Shown here piece after piece: positions 50,770 through 59,585 of a stretch of DNA of 64,000 nucleotides. Positions within the stretch are counted from its first letter, which is position 1. Each line of letters begins with the position of its first letter. The notes below the pieces were generated by a model. It was not told the origin of the DNA. It saw nothing but the letters and a program-made list of their open reading frames with translations, and searched no databases. The stretch lies in the NCBI GenBank assembly GCA_965263375.1, contig OZ253669.1, positions 930,001 through 994,000 on the forward strand. The letters run 5' to 3'. The stretch is from JAJFFW01 sp965263375. GTDB taxonomy: Bacteria; Pseudomonadota; Alphaproteobacteria; Caulobacterales; Parvularculaceae. The position numbers were made by a program, and so were the translations under genes.

Positions 50770-51816
50770 ATGCGATTATTGGTTACAGGCGGCGCCGGAT
50801 TTATTGGATCTGCGGTTATCAGGCGTGCGATTGCGAAGGGTATCAGCGTACTAAATGTTGATAAGTTGACCTATGCCGCCAACCTTGAAAATTTAAAAGG
50901 CGTACAAGCCAACCCAATATATCGATTTGCTAAGGCCGATATTTGTGACGGCGCTGCGATGCGCGCGCTCATGGCTGACTATAAGCCAGATGTCGTGATG
51001 CATTTAGCGGCGGAAAGTCATGTGGATCGTTCGATCGATGGGCCACGCTCGTTTATACAAACCAATATTGTCGGTACGTTTTCATTGTTGGAGGCTGCGA
51101 AAGCCTATAGGGCAAGTAATGAAGCGCCCGAGAATTTTCGCTTCCATCATGTCTCGACTGACGAAGTATTCGGCTCGTTAGGCCGGACGGGTAAATTCAC
51201 AGAAACCTCACCTTATCAGCCAAACTCTCCGTATTCAGCCTCAAAGGCGTCTTCTGACATGTTAGCGCGTGCGTGGAGAGAGACATTCAATTTACCTGTT
51301 GTAGTGAGTAATTGCTCAAATAATTATGGACCATGTCAGTTCCCGGAAAAACTGATTCCTGTTGTAATCACTAACGCACTGGCAGGGCGAGCTATCCCGA
51401 TCTATGGCAAGGGAGACAACGTTCGCGATTGGCTCTATGTTGAAGATCACGCGGAAGCATTGTTGCTTGTTGCTCAAAAGGGTGCTGACGGACAAACCTA
51501 TAATATTGGCGGACGGGCGGAGCGCACTAATCTTGAATTAGTGAAAATGATTTGCGCCATTCTTGATGATGAAGTTCCTACTTCCGCCCATAAGCCGCAT
51601 GACCAGTTAATAACTTTTGTGAAAGATCGTCCGGGCCATGATGCTCGCTATGCGATCGATTGTACGAAAATAGAAAAAGAGCTCGGTTGGGTTCCTTCTG
51701 TAACGATTGAAGAAGGAATGCGTCAAACTGTGCGGTGGTATCTTGGTAACCAAGAATGGCTAGAGGCTATTCGTACTCGTGGATTTGATGCATCAAGCAG
51801 GCAAGGGCTTGGTTAG
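50770..51816 (+). CDS. rfbB: dTDP-glucose 4,6-dehydratase
   Basis: Second step of dTDP-L-rhamnose synthesis: converts dTDP-glucose to dTDP-4-keto-6-deoxyglucose with tightly bound NAD. It is a 348-residue extended SDR with the Rossmann GGAGFIGSAV, the dehydratase segment HLAAESHVDRSIDGP, the active-site pair near STDEVFG (Asp-Glu after the Thr) and the YSASKASSD Tyr/Lys dyad. NNYGPCQFPEKLIP completes the substrate site. It heads an operon with rfbD 33 bases downstream. Confidence 0.96.
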   Translation: MRLLVTGGAGFIGSAVIRRAIAKGISVLNVDKLTYAANLENLKGVQANPIYRFAKADICDGAAMRALMADYKPDVVMHLAAESHVDRSIDGPRSFIQTNIVGTFSLLEAAKAYRASNEAPENFRFHHVSTDEVFGSLGRTGKFTETSPYQPNSPYSASKASSDMLARAWRETFNLPVVVSNCSNNYGPCQFPEKLIPVVITNALAGRAIPIYGKGDNVRDWLYVEDHAEALLLVAQKGADGQTYNIGGRAERTNLELVKMICAILDDEVPTSAHKPHDQLITFVKDRPGHDARYAIDCTKIEKELGWVPSVTIEEGMRQTVRWYLGNQEWLEAIRTRGFDASSRQGLG

Positions 51817-51849
51817 GCTTTATCAGTATTTGGTTATAGGGGCCGTATG

Positions 51850-52719
51850 ATGCGTATTTTGGTTTTTGGGGGCAATGGCCAGGTTGGGCGCGAGCTTGGT
51901 CTCATTAATACTGTCCATGAAATCATTCGTGTGGATTTGGCGGATGCTGATCTTTGCGATAAAGGGGCGGCCGCAGAACTGATCGAAGCGGTAAAGCCTG
52001 GTTTTGTCATCAATGCCGCGGCCTATACAAATGTCGATAGTGCAGAGAGCGACGCGGCGCTTGCTGCGCGTATTAACGCAGAGGCCGTTGAGGAAATGGC
52101 GATGGCTGCGCAAAGTGTTGGCGCGGGGTTCTTTCATATTTCAACCGATTATGTTTTTGATGGGCGCGGCTCAGAAATTCTTACAGAACAAGCGCCTGCC
52201 GCCCCCTTAAATGTTTATGGTCAAACAAAATATGATGGTGAAGTCGCGGCGCTTGAAAATCATAAAGACGCCATCGTTCTAAGAACGTCTTGGGTCTACT
52301 CTGTTTACGGAAAAAACTTTGTGAAAACGATGTTGCGTTTGTCTGATACGCGCGATGAATTATCGATTGTTCATGATCAAGTCGGCGCACCGACGCCAGC
52401 CGGTGCGATTGCGGAGACGGCGATTAAGATTGCGGATGCTTACAGCGCCGGAATTTGTCATCCTGGGCTGTATCATTTTCAAGGGACGCCGCAGGCTAGT
52501 TGGGCGGACTTTGCCGAAGCAATTTTTGAAGAAGCGGGCAAATCAGTGAAGGTGATCAAAATCACCACAAGTGAATATCCGACGCCAGCGACCCGGCCAT
52601 TATTTACAGTGCTCGATTGTAGTAAACTGAAAAATGCATACGGCATTGATCAGCCTAATTGGCGCAAAGGTATTGGTAAGATTGTATTTCAAATTTACGA
52701 GAGCGCCAATAAGGACTAA
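51850..52719 (+). CDS. rfbD: dTDP-4-dehydrorhamnose reductase
   Basis: Last step of dTDP-L-rhamnose synthesis, reducing the 4-keto group with NAD(P)H. It is a 289-residue SDR with GGNGQVGREL at the N-terminus, INAAAYTNVDSAE, STDYVFDG and NVYGQTKYDGE (Tyr-x3-Lys). The start may be the ATG at 51847 or 51850; AGGGG at 51838-51842 fits the second better. It ends 3 bases from the end of convergent rfbC. Confidence 0.95.
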   Translation: MRILVFGGNGQVGRELGLINTVHEIIRVDLADADLCDKGAAAELIEAVKPGFVINAAAYTNVDSAESDAALAARINAEAVEEMAMAAQSVGAGFFHISTDYVFDGRGSEILTEQAPAAPLNVYGQTKYDGEVAALENHKDAIVLRTSWVYSVYGKNFVKTMLRLSDTRDELSIVHDQVGAPTPAGAIAETAIKIADAYSAGICHPGLYHFQGTPQASWADFAEAIFEEAGKSVKVIKITTSEYPTPATRPLFTVLDCSKLKNAYGIDQPNWRKGIGKIVFQIYESANKD

Positions 52720-52722
52720 TCT

Positions 52723-53274
52723 TTAAAACGGCGTGTGAAATTTGTCGAAACTAGGCGCGGCTGCATCCTTATCGGATAGAACTGCTGCATCTTTCGGCCC
52801 AGGCCAGTCAATGTTGAGGCTAGGGGAGGCCCAATAAACGGCGCCGTCCGAAGGGCCATCGTAAAAATCCGTGACTTTATAGGCGACGATCGTATCGGGC
52901 TCTAGCGTCATAAATCCGTGTAGGAAGCCTTTTGGCGCTAGTAATTGTTTTTTATTTGCAGATGATAGTTCTTCACCAACCCACTGGCCATAAGTGGGCG
53001 ATCCAGTACGAATATCAACAACGACGTCAAAAATACGCCCCTTTAAAACCCGAACGAGTTTGTCCTGAGCATGCGGTGGACGTTGGTAATGTAATCCGCG
53101 CACCGTATATACTTCTTTGGAGTAAGATTCATTATCCTGCACGAACGTTAAGCCTGGTGAATGATAATCAAACGTTCTTTTTGTATACGACTCAAAAAAG
53201 TACCCTCGCGAATCGTCAAAGATGCGCGGTATGAATATTTTTACATCGCAGATGATTGTCTCTTCAACGTCCAC
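52723..53274 (-). CDS. rfbC: dTDP-4-dehydrorhamnose 3,5-epimerase
   Basis: Third step of dTDP-L-rhamnose synthesis, epimerising C3 and C5. It is a 183-residue cupin with the family segments DDSRGYFFESY, HYQRPPHAQDKLVRV, FDVVVDIRTGSPTYGQW and PKGFLHGF (catalytic His region). The start is a GTG at 53274 with GGGAG eight bases upstream. It follows rfbA by 27 bases on the minus strand. Confidence 0.95.
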   Translation of the reverse strand: MDVEETIICDVKIFIPRIFDDSRGYFFESYTKRTFDYHSPGLTFVQDNESYSKEVYTVRGLHYQRPPHAQDKLVRVLKGRIFDVVVDIRTGSPTYGQWVGEELSSANKKQLLAPKGFLHGFMTLEPDTIVAYKVTDFYDGPSDGAVYWASPSLNIDWPGPKDAAVLSDKDAAAPSFDKFHTPF

Positions 53275-53301
53275 TCAAGGGGCTCCCATGTGACAATAGG
53301 G

Positions 53302-54177
53302 TTAAAAAACATGCTCCGAGGCGATTCGTTTTAGATAGGCGCCATAACCACTTTTCTTTAAGGGGTCGGCTAATTCTATTAGCTGCTCGCTCGTAATATA
53401 TCCCATGCGATAGGCGACTTCTTCAACGCAACCTATATTTAGCCCTTGGCGCTCAGCGACTGTTTCAACAAACTGGCTTGCTTGTAGAAGCGAACCATAG
53501 GTGCCTGTATCAAACCAAGCAAAGCCTCGCCCAAGGATCTCGACATTTAGAGCATCCTCGCTGAGGTACATTTCATTGAGAGTGGTAATCTCCAATTCAC
53601 CGCGGGCGGATGGCCTAACATCCTTAGCCCGCGTGCAAACCGTTTCATCATAAAAATAAAGTCCCACCACTGCATAGTTAGACTTGGGTTGGGCTGGTTT
53701 TTCTTCAATGCTAATAGCGCGTCCATTATCGTCGAACTCAACGACGCCGTAGCGTTGAGGGTCGTTGACGTGGCTGCCAAACACGACAGCGCCATCCGTT
53801 AGCGCCGCGCCAGATCGCAAGGTTTTGGCGAGGTCGTGCCCATAGAAAATATTATCGCCAAGGATTAGAGCGCATTTGTCATCGCCAATAAAATTTTCGC
53901 CAATTAAGAATGCTTGCGCTAGTCCTTCCGGTTTTTGCTGAACCGCATAGCTTAGATTAATCCCCCAAGGCGCACCGTCGCCCAATAATCGCTGAAACGT
54001 TTCTTGGTCGTTTGGCGTGGTGATGATCATAATATCGCGAATGCCGGACAGCATAAGCGTCGACAATGGGTAGTAGATCATTGGCTTATCATACACGGGC
54101 AGCAGCTGTTTGCAGGTTCCTTTTGTAATCGGATAAAGGCGGGTGCCCGATCCTCCTGCGAGAATAACTCCCTTCAT
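53302..54177 (-). CDS. rfbA: Glucose-1-phosphate thymidylyltransferase
   Basis: First step of dTDP-L-rhamnose synthesis: forms dTDP-glucose from glucose 1-phosphate and dTTP. The start MKGVILAGGSGTRLYPITKG carries the nucleotide-binding signature, and LGDNIFYGHDL, IEEKPAQPKSNYAVVGLYFY and WFDTGTYGSL follow. The start chosen is the ATG at 54177 (291 residues), with GGAG just upstream; a frame opening at 54237 adds 20 residues not seen in the family. It is translated first in the rfbA-rfbC pair, facing rfbB-rfbD head-on. Confidence 0.96.
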   Translation of the reverse strand: MKGVILAGGSGTRLYPITKGTCKQLLPVYDKPMIYYPLSTLMLSGIRDIMIITTPNDQETFQRLLGDGAPWGINLSYAVQQKPEGLAQAFLIGENFIGDDKCALILGDNIFYGHDLAKTLRSGAALTDGAVVFGSHVNDPQRYGVVEFDDNGRAISIEEKPAQPKSNYAVVGLYFYDETVCTRAKDVRPSARGELEITTLNEMYLSEDALNVEILGRGFAWFDTGTYGSLLQASQFVETVAERQGLNIGCVEEVAYRMGYITSEQLIELADPLKKSGYGAYLKRIASEHVF

Positions 54178-54694
54178 GGATGCTCCTGCAATTATTGTGT
54201 ATGCAACCGGTTCGGACTTAACTGAAATGTCCAGCAAAAAAGACTGCTTCTAGTTTTCCTACTAGCTTTTTATACTTAGACTTGCAACTCAGGCGCATTA
54301 AACCGCTCGGCGAGCGTCTTATTTTGCAGGTTCGAGGCAGTTCGCAGGGCTTTTTTAGGATACAGCTACCCGACCTGGCGTTGCGCGTTGCTAAGTGTCG
54401 GTTGGACTAAATCTATTGTGCCTGCCAGCATATATTCTACCAGGCACGGTTCAAACAGCGCCAGTCCAATCTGTGACCTAGCTGATGATTGTCAATAACA
54501 CGCATTCTCCTCTAAAGTAGCGCTGGTGCTAGCGACCGTGTTCGGCCAAAGGGGCTGTTCTTTGTCCATGAAAATGCTTGACTGGGCGTTGAGAGACGGG
54601 TTTTGAGAGGGCAGAAAAAAAGTGGTCCAACAACTATTATTAAAGTTACTAGGTCAGAACCATAGGCGCCTTTAAAGTTTGATTTGATCAATTC
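54178..54694. other. Divergent gap rfbA / GT2 gene
   Basis: These 517 bases carry no gene I can support on either strand. They should hold promoters for rfbA-rfbC (minus) and the GT2 - GT42-like unit (plus). An imperfect hairpin, GTGCCTG at 54418-54424 with CAGGCAC at 54441-54447, surrounds an AT-rich loop. No remnant of a known transposase is visible. Confidence 0.5.
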
Positions 54695-55615
54695 ATGAAT
54701 TTTGAAAACAAAGATTTCAGCGCATCAATACTGACACGCACGCGCAATCGTAATGCATTATTGCGGCGCGCCGCCGAATCAGTGGCGAGCCAAACAATTG
54801 ATCATCTTCAATGGGTGGTTGTTAATGATGGCGGTGAACCGACAAGTGTGCAAGAAATTGTGGCGAGCATCGCTTCTGACCGCATTAGCGTTAAAACAAT
54901 ACATCATGATGTGTCGAAAGGTCGGTCTGCTGCTGCAAACGCAGCGGTTGCAAAAAGCGATGCGCCTTTGATGTTGTTCTTGGATGATGACGATACTTTA
55001 GCGCCGGGGTGTGTCTCTGCTTTAAAGTCAGCGTGTGACGCGAATATGGACTGTGTCGGCGCGGTCGGCGCGTCGGTGAAAATTAACGAGCGAGAAAACG
55101 CAGATGGGCGAATTGAGGAAGTTGGACGCAGTGACTTTTTTCGGCCGACCGTAAGCCTATCAATTGTTGATGTCGGTTATCGCAACCCGACGGCTATAAA
55201 TGCTTTGATGTTCCGAAAGAGCGTCGCGGAAAAGATTGGCGGATTTAACAACGATATTGATCACCTCGAAGACTGGGACTTTCTGCTTCGTCTACTTTTA
55301 GAAGGGGACATTTGCGCCTGTCCGTCCGCTGAGTCTTATTTTCATCAACGCCTAGAAAGTGTGGGCGCTACCGCGAATTCAGCAGTTGCACGGGACGAGG
55401 ACGGCCTTGTGCGCAGGCGTAATGCCTATTTACGCGAGGATATCGCTGCGGGGCGTGCTGGGCTGGGCTTGATTACCAATACCCGTGATCCGGTTTCGGC
55501 TGATCGCTTAAGCAAATTGTTAGAAATGATTAGCGGAATTGGTGCGCCCGTAAAATCTGTGAAGAAGCTGCTTGCCAGACGACCGCAAGGTAACCAGGAG
55601 GAAAAGCCGCGTTGA
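54695..55615 (+). CDS. GT2-family glycosyltransferase
   Basis: A 306-residue GT-A fold glycosyltransferase, probably cytoplasmic and adding a sugar from a nucleotide donor. The N-terminal ASILTRTRNRNALLRRAAES and WVVVNDGGE form the nucleotide-binding start, LMLFLDDDDTL is the metal-binding DxD, and HLEDWDFLLRLLLEGD is the acceptor-side ED/W motif. Donor and acceptor cannot be read from sequence; dTDP-rhamnose is made next door. The stop overlaps the TTG start of the next gene (TTGA), so the two are coupled. The ribosome-binding site upstream is poor. Confidence 0.92.
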   Translation: MNFENKDFSASILTRTRNRNALLRRAAESVASQTIDHLQWVVVNDGGEPTSVQEIVASIASDRISVKTIHHDVSKGRSAAANAAVAKSDAPLMLFLDDDDTLAPGCVSALKSACDANMDCVGAVGASVKINERENADGRIEEVGRSDFFRPTVSLSIVDVGYRNPTAINALMFRKSVAEKIGGFNNDIDHLEDWDFLLRLLLEGDICACPSAESYFHQRLESVGATANSAVARDEDGLVRRRNAYLREDIAAGRAGLGLITNTRDPVSADRLSKLLEMISGIGAPVKSVKKLLARRPQGNQEEKPR

Positions 55616-57102
55616 TTGCGCTTTATCCTGTTGCGCGATCGCATGAGGATGCGGCCGAGCTGCGCGCTCGGGCCGTATGGTATTTTCGTGGCGCGATGGA
55701 ATCTGGCGCAGAAGTGGTGATGTTTGTTGACGATGGGTTGTCCGAGCATCCAGCATCGGTTTTTTATCTTGAGAGCGCTGCTGAAGCGCCGGATCCAGTG
55801 GTAAAGTCAGCAAAGCATGTCGATGCTGTGCTGCAGACGGCTGACGTTGTGGTCACATGGAACCGCTCGGCTTGGGCAAGTGCGCCTGCTTGGTTGCGCC
55901 GGAAAGCTTGTTTTGGCGATGAGCTGTGTGATTTTGGCGCCGCTGAGGCGTGGATGGCGGCGGCGCCAGTAAATAGTGATGTCGATGAGCATCATAGCAG
56001 GTTTGCTGCATTGGCCCGCGGGCTACGCGCTAGTAATGCTCCGGCTCTAATATTGGGTTCTGGACCAAGCCTATCTTTGGCGACTGGCGCTGAGATTGCG
56101 CCTCATGAAACGGTGAATATTTATGGCGGGTCAGCGATCGATAACAATGATGTTGTCGGGGCGCGGCCGCCGCATATCATCGCGCTTGCTGATATTCCCG
56201 GGCAAACTGGCCCCTCGATGACGGCGGCGCGTCGCCGCGCCCGAGTCTATGAGGTTTTGCGGCGGCATACTAATGCTCACGTCCTAACATCTGAGCTGTA
56301 TTGGCGATCATTGCGTGCTTGGTGGCCTAATGATTTGGTTGACCGTGTCATTACAATACCCCTTATGCGCGAAAGACCCCTGGGTGCGAGCCTAACGGAT
56401 TGGTTTTCCTATGAGCCTACTAGCAATGTACTGACCACGTTTTTATTGCCGGCTGCGGCCGCGCTCAGCGATGATATTTACTTTGCCGGTGTAGATGGGG
56501 GCGGCGCTGGCGATACTAAATGGCGCCATGATCGTAACGTGAACGACGCTGGAGATCTTCTAGAGGCCGCTTTGGCTCATGGCCGCATGCATGTGGTGTC
56601 TCTAAAATCCTACTACGAAATCCATTGGCGAAGGGTGGCGCTCGAGCGGCAAGCGCTAGTCGACAAGGGGTGGCGTATCGACGCGCCAAAGCCAGTGGCG
56701 GAAATGGCTACGCCGCCGCAGGCGTCAAATTTAGTGATGGTGCGCAAGGTGCGTGAGATCGCTGCGCGAATATATGGCGCGCTTGATGTGGTTCAGAACC
56801 ATCCGCGACCTGCAATTGCTTTAGCAGCGGCTATTGGCGCGTGCATGGGGGGCGTGTACAGCTTAGGCATGATTTTTTCGATGATCGTCGCTGCAGTCGC
56901 CGCCGCCGCATTTGCTGCGGGATATTTTTCCTTGCGGTGGCGAATGACCCGTCTTTTAGCGGCAGATGACCGGGCCCGTGCAAGTGCGCAGGACAGGGTG
57001 ATTAAAGCGCTCACAGACAGAATTGATTGTCTTGAGAAGAAATTGAGTGCTCTTGAATCCGTCAAAGACACACGTGGCTCTGACGCGGAATCTTTACCCT
57101 AA
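55612..57102 (+). CDS. Membrane-tethered Maf/GT42-like putative glycosyltransferase
   Basis: A 496-residue protein translated from a TTG with AGGAGGAAAA upstream. An N-terminal region (1-140) resembles a small Rossmann unit. The core starts with ALILGSGPSLS (145-155), the hallmark loop shared by Maf/DUF115/MptE-like proteins and GT42 sialyltransferases. It continues to YEPTSNVLTTFLLP (267-280) and DDIYFAGVDGGG (287-298), in the order seen in those families. The C-terminus has a hydrophobic hairpin (about 401-440) and a short coiled coil (about 450-485). Given the nonulosonate genes nearby, transfer of a legionaminic-type sugar is a reasonable hypothesis. Homology is judged by pattern, not by search. 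Confidence 0.6.
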   Translation: MIALYPVARSHEDAAELRARAVWYFRGAMESGAEVVMFVDDGLSEHPASVFYLESAAEAPDPVVKSAKHVDAVLQTADVVVTWNRSAWASAPAWLRRKACFGDELCDFGAAEAWMAAAPVNSDVDEHHSRFAALARGLRASNAPALILGSGPSLSLATGAEIAPHETVNIYGGSAIDNNDVVGARPPHIIALADIPGQTGPSMTAARRRARVYEVLRRHTNAHVLTSELYWRSLRAWWPNDLVDRVITIPLMRERPLGASLTDWFSYEPTSNVLTTFLLPAAAALSDDIYFAGVDGGGAGDTKWRHDRNVNDAGDLLEAALAHGRMHVVSLKSYYEIHWRRVALERQALVDKGWRIDAPKPVAEMATPPQASNLVMVRKVREIAARIYGALDVVQNHPRPAIALAAAIGACMGGVYSLGMIFSMIVAAVAAAAFAAGYFSLRWRMTRLLAADDRARASAQDRVIKALTDRIDCLEKKLSALESVKDTRGSDAESLP

Positions 57103-57148
57103 TTTCTTTCTGACTAATGCCCTCGTTGTGGCGCTACGCTGGCGTGGT

Positions 57149-57901
57149 TCAGTCCTTTATGGCGCGCACACCGAATGTCTGATTAAAGGAGGCGGAAGCC
57201 ATCATCTTTTTAGTTTTCTTTAAGACATAGAAAGCTTCTGAAAAGGTCCTGGGGCCGCCATTATCTACGTCATATTTATTGTTGACGAGATCGTTCTTGC
57301 GTTCAAACACGACCCGCCGCGCGACTTCAAACCCAAATGCCGCCGCCATGGTTTCAAACGGTTCGGGGTCTGTAAGATAGATTGGTATTTGTTTTTCTTT
57401 GTATGCGGCAAGCGCGGCTTGAGCCGCTTCATCGTCGGGAAATGGATTGATGTGTTTAATACTTGAAAGGAAAACCTCGCCGCCGGTTTTAAGTAATCGC
57501 GAAAGCTCTGCAATATGGGCCCGTTGCGGCGTCAGTTCGAACACTCCCCAATAAACTACAGCATCATAAGTTTCATTAGGGTATATTTCGAGGCCATGGC
57601 TATCGAGTGTGCGAACCCGTTCGGCGAATGCTGGGCGTTGCTCTTTCAAGTGCTCAATGGCGTAAGAGCTAATATCGCAGCCGTCGGCTGTTACGCCGAA
57701 CGCGGCCTTCATTATTTCGAGCACGCGGCCCGTGCCGCAGCCGACCTCTAAAACGCGCATTTCAGGTTTTAGGTCTAGGGTCGTTAGGTGTTCTATGATT
57801 AGCTTTGCACCAGGGACCCGCTCAAGCGCATCGTCTTCAACAGCGTCGCAATACTTTAGGAGGAAGTCTAGATAATCTCTATTGTCGAAATAGTCGTCCA
57901 T
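57149..57901 (-). CDS. Class I SAM-dependent methyltransferase
   Basis: A 250-residue methyltransferase with motif I VLEVGCGTGRVLEI, a following acidic strand end (DGCDIS) and the post-motif YDAVVYWGVFEL. The C-terminus is specific to this protein. It probably modifies a sugar or peptide in the glycan locus. The reading frame is open back to 58177, but the upstream 92 codons are Arg-rich and unlike a methyltransferase. I start at the ATG at 57901, which has GGAGG eleven bases upstream; ATGs at 57919 and 57961 are possible. The gene is convergent with the GT42-like gene, with 46 bases between. Confidence 0.85.
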   Translation of the reverse strand: MDDYFDNRDYLDFLLKYCDAVEDDALERVPGAKLIIEHLTTLDLKPEMRVLEVGCGTGRVLEIMKAAFGVTADGCDISSYAIEHLKEQRPAFAERVRTLDSHGLEIYPNETYDAVVYWGVFELTPQRAHIAELSRLLKTGGEVFLSSIKHINPFPDDEAAQAALAAYKEKQIPIYLTDPEPFETMAAAFGFEVARRVVFERKNDLVNNKYDVDNGGPRTFSEAFYVLKKTKKMMASASFNQTFGVRAIKD

Positions 57902-58244
57902 TGAGGGGGGATCCTCCATATCTTCTAGATGCTGTACGCCGCCAAAAGTGTGTTCGAGCATACCCAGCAACGGCTGTCTACACCGTAGATGGGCGATAAG
58001 CGCAAAGGAGGGCTTAGGCCAACGCGCGGATCTAGCGATCATAGGACGGGCTTGGCGCATGGCTAGGCGGCGTGTACAGCTTGTATGGGGCAAGCTCAGC
58101 CTCTTGAACGACGATCTGAACTTTTTGAGCGCTTGAACATGCAGCATTATAGGGAATTGGCTTGATGGGTGAACCAAAGGTCTTTAGGAACGCGATCGAA
58201 TTCATTTCGAGTTATTGCGTCGCTAAAAATAAGGGCTGTCGTCT
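57902..58244. other. Divergent gap methyltransferase / deacetylase-like gene
   Basis: About 340 bases. The methyltransferase frame stays open on the minus strand through most of it, but its composition is not protein-like. The gap should hold both divergent promoters. AAGGG just before 58245 is the likely ribosome-binding site of the next gene. Confidence 0.45.
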
Positions 58245-59585
58245 GTGACTGCTACCGTCCATATTGTTCATTGCATCGATACCGAAGGCCCGTTGCGGGA
58301 AACCTTGGAGCAGACTTTTGAACGCTTAAATGCCATTTTCGGGCTATCGTTGACACCGTCCCTCGAGCTTTTGACTCAAATTCAGCGCGGTGAGGCGGAT
58401 CTCGGCGGCGTTGAAGCAGCAGCAGCAGCGGTGGTTCGCCCAGAACTTCTTGAATATAATGATAATTGGGACGCGATTGGCGCAATGCTTGATCGTCGGA
58501 CATCGGAAGAATTTCGCACAAAATTTCGGGATGATGATGGGCAAGGGTGGGTCTATAATTGGTTTTGCTGCGATCATGTGGGGCATATGGAGAACCCGCG
58601 CGGGCGCGCAGAAGGTTTTCACGTTGTTTATGATTACTATGCGGATCGATTCTCTGACACGTGCGATGGAATCCATTTCCACTATCACCCTGAAGCATTT
58701 AACAAGCGTGCAAATTCCAATGCGACTCATTGGTTTGCGAACACGCCGAAATTATTCGACATTTTAGCGCGCCGTATTATCGACAGAGGGTGGTTCCCGG
58801 CGGCCAACCGTCCCGGTTTTCATACTGAGCGCCCGGATAGTCATTGGTTCCTCGAGCAGTTTATTCCATTTGACTATGCTAATCAGCGAATGCGCCATGA
58901 AGAGGGCGGTGAGCAGCCCGATCTTGCCGAGGGCCGGTATGGTGATTGGCGACGGGCGCCGGCCACTTGGCGCAGCTATCGACCTGCGCATGACGATTAT
59001 CAAATACCGGGAAGCTGTCGTCGTCATATCTTCCGTTGCTTAAATGTAGGTACACGATTTAGGCCTCTTAACACAGCTGACATTGAGGACGCTTTTAAGG
59101 AGGCGCAAGAAACAGGCGTTGCTGTGGTTGGTTTTACCGATCATGATTTCCGTGATATTGGCCGGGATGTTAAAACCGTCGCTAATATGATAAATGTGGT
59201 GCGCGATAAGTTTCCAAGCGTAAGGGTCAAAAACAGTGAAGCGATCGCAGCAGCTCGTGCGTGTCTTGACATGAAAGGTGCAAAAGCACCGAAATTATCG
59301 ATCACTCGTGACGGCGGCATCATTAGAATTGAGGCGGATGAATCGATTTTTGGTCCTCAACCGTTTTTGGCCGTCGGTGCGCGCGATGGGCGTCGTTTGC
59401 ACGATGCATTTGATATTATCGAACCGTTCCGCCGTTGGTCCTACGTCCTCGATGACCATACTTTGCCGTTGGATATGGTTGAAACCGTTGGGATTGCAGC
59501 GACTTCGCCAGAGGGCGCGGTTACTGTGGAACGTTTATCGATCGACGATAATAAAACGATGCGGAATACCTATTGGGGGGAATAA
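58245..59585 (+). CDS. Divergent polysaccharide-deacetylase-like (CE4/NodB fold) protein
   Basis: A 446-residue protein without a signal peptide. Possible CE4 elements in order: HCIDTEGP (10-16) in place of the TFDD motif, HFHYHP (144-149) for the metal-binding HxxxH loop, RPGFHTERPDSHW (189-201) for the RxPY-type motif and GFTDHD (296-301) for the closing His motif. Conserved DH-rich segments (CCDHVGH at 108-114) suggest a metal site. The spacing is far larger than in classical NodB domains, so the call is tentative. It could be a cytoplasmic sugar or glycan deacetylase. GTG start. Its stop abuts the PhyH start, so the two are co-translated. Confidence 0.55.
   Translation: MTATVHIVHCIDTEGPLRETLEQTFERLNAIFGLSLTPSLELLTQIQRGEADLGGVEAAAAAVVRPELLEYNDNWDAIGAMLDRRTSEEFRTKFRDDDGQGWVYNWFCCDHVGHMENPRGRAEGFHVVYDYYADRFSDTCDGIHFHYHPEAFNKRANSNATHWFANTPKLFDILARRIIDRGWFPAANRPGFHTERPDSHWFLEQFIPFDYANQRMRHEEGGEQPDLAEGRYGDWRRAPATWRSYRPAHDDYQIPGSCRRHIFRCLNVGTRFRPLNTADIEDAFKEAQETGVAVVGFTDHDFRDIGRDVKTVANMINVVRDKFPSVRVKNSEAIAAARACLDMKGAKAPKLSITRDGGIIRIEADESIFGPQPFLAVGARDGRRLHDAFDIIEPFRRWSYVLDDHTLPLDMVETVGIAATSPEGAVTVERLSIDDNKTMRNTYWGE

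Noticed and set aside
57902..58177. N-terminal extension of the methyltransferase frame
   Set aside because: Arg-rich, unlike methyltransferases; a better-supported start with GGAGG upstream exists at 57901.
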